5,238 bases of DNA, taken from contig LKNC01000202.1 in assembly GCA_001564255.1 (NCBI GenBank), forward strand, positions 1-5,238, given 5' to 3'. Made by a program: the position numbers and the translations under genes. Within the stretch, counting starts at the first letter, position 1. Every line of letters starts with the position of its first letter. This stretch comes from Natrialbaceae archaeon Tc-Br11_E2g1. GTDB taxonomy: Archaea > Halobacteriota > Halobacteria > Halobacteriales > Natrialbaceae. This document shows, piece by piece, positions 5,040-5,238 of this stretch. The notes below the pieces were generated by a model. The model saw nothing but the letters and a program-made list of their open reading frames with translations, had not been told where the DNA came from and did not search any database.

Positions 5040-5238
5040 GACTAGACGTTGAAACCCCTCCGGAACCAGAAGAGCCGGAGGAATACGACTACGAGAAGTG
5101 TCCGTTCTACGGCGAGCTTCCCGTTCGAGGGCAGATCCTCGAGGGGCTCGTCGTCTCGACGGACATGGACAAGACCGTAGTCGTCGAACGAGAGTACGAC
5201 GTGACGGTACCCAAATACGACCGTCAGATGAAACGTCG
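5030..5238 (+). CDS. rps17: Small-subunit ribosomal protein S17 (uS17; S11e type), 3' end missing
   Basis: S17 is an OB-fold protein of the 30S body that binds 16S rRNA early in assembly. Sixty-nine codons plus two bases are visible, about 60% of the roughly 112-residue haloarchaeal protein. After M-A-I-G-L-D-V comes a Pro/Glu-rich linker (9-18), then C24-P-F-Y-G-E-L-P-V-R-G-Q and the family core V-V-S-T-D-M-D-K-T-V-V-V-E-R-E-Y-D-V (41-58), then V-P-K-Y-D-R. In H. marismortui the region before C-P-F-H-G carries a second Cys five positions earlier; here that position is Tyr19, and the His of the motif is Tyr27. The start lies inside the last codons of rnp1 (10-nt overlap), with GGTGAT (5019-5024) five nt upstream. 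The frame runs off the right edge intact. Confidence 0.96.
   Translation, partial: MAIGLDVETPPEPEEPEEYDYEKCPFYGELPVRGQILEGLVVSTDMDKTVVVEREYDVTVPKYDRQMKR

Noticed and set aside
892..5045. CTAG tetranucleotides at 892, 4354 and 5042, although CTAG tends to be avoided in haloarchaea
   Set aside because: Three isolated sites, all within ordinary codons, are too few to mean anything.
1..5238. Internal promoters, terminators, CRISPR repeats, tRNA genes or mobile elements
   Set aside because: Genes are packed with at most 57 nt between them. I saw no AT-rich TATA/BRE element at a sensible place, no T-run after a stem, no spaced repeats and no transposase-like coding.

Overview
This window is an ordinary, highly expressed chromosomal segment from a halophilic archaeon (class Halobacteria). 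It is part of the archaeal S10-type ribosomal protein operon. Three things point to a haloarchaeon: high GC with strong C/G preference at third codon positions, very acidic proteins (S3 ends in a long Asp/Glu-rich tail), and close resemblance to the remembered Haloarcula marismortui sequences of L3, L4, L23, L2, S19, L22, S3, L29 and S17. The S17 N-terminus looks like a Natrialbales-type version, but that placement is a weak impression only.

All genes lie on the + strand, in this order: L3 (5' truncated by the window edge, 1-843), L4 (847-1599), L23 (1596-1850), L2 (1853-2575), S19 (2572-2997), L22 (3005-3475), S3 (3475-4419), L29 (4419-4625), a 57-nt spacer holding a possible 19-codon mini-ORF and two small hairpins, the RNase P protein subunit Rpp29/Rnp1 (4683-5039), and S17 (from 5030, cut by the right edge). 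There is no intergenic stretch over 60 nt, and I see no tRNA, rRNA, CRISPR, mobile element, internal promoter or T-rich terminator.

The genes work as one unit. L3, L4, L23, L2, L22 and L29 build the large subunit (peptidyl-transferase surroundings, exit-tunnel wall and tunnel mouth). S19, S3 and S17 build the small subunit (head, mRNA entry, lower body). Rnp1 is part of the enzyme that matures tRNA 5' ends, so tRNA processing is co-expressed with ribosome synthesis. Reading frames overlap or nearly touch (ATGA, TAATG and TGATG junctions), which favours translational coupling.

I found no new defence, mobile or metabolic system. The points worth a second look are small: (i) several gene junctions can fold hairpins that hide the downstream start codon and sometimes its Shine-Dalgarno sequence; (ii) the L29-rnp1 spacer, where several other archaea have a SUI1/eIF1 gene, here holds only a mini-ORF that bridges the two genes almost without a gap; (iii) S17 has lost one Cys and one His of the CxxxxCPFHG motif seen in its relatives. 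Hairpins of this size also arise by chance in a window this long, so they are hypotheses.
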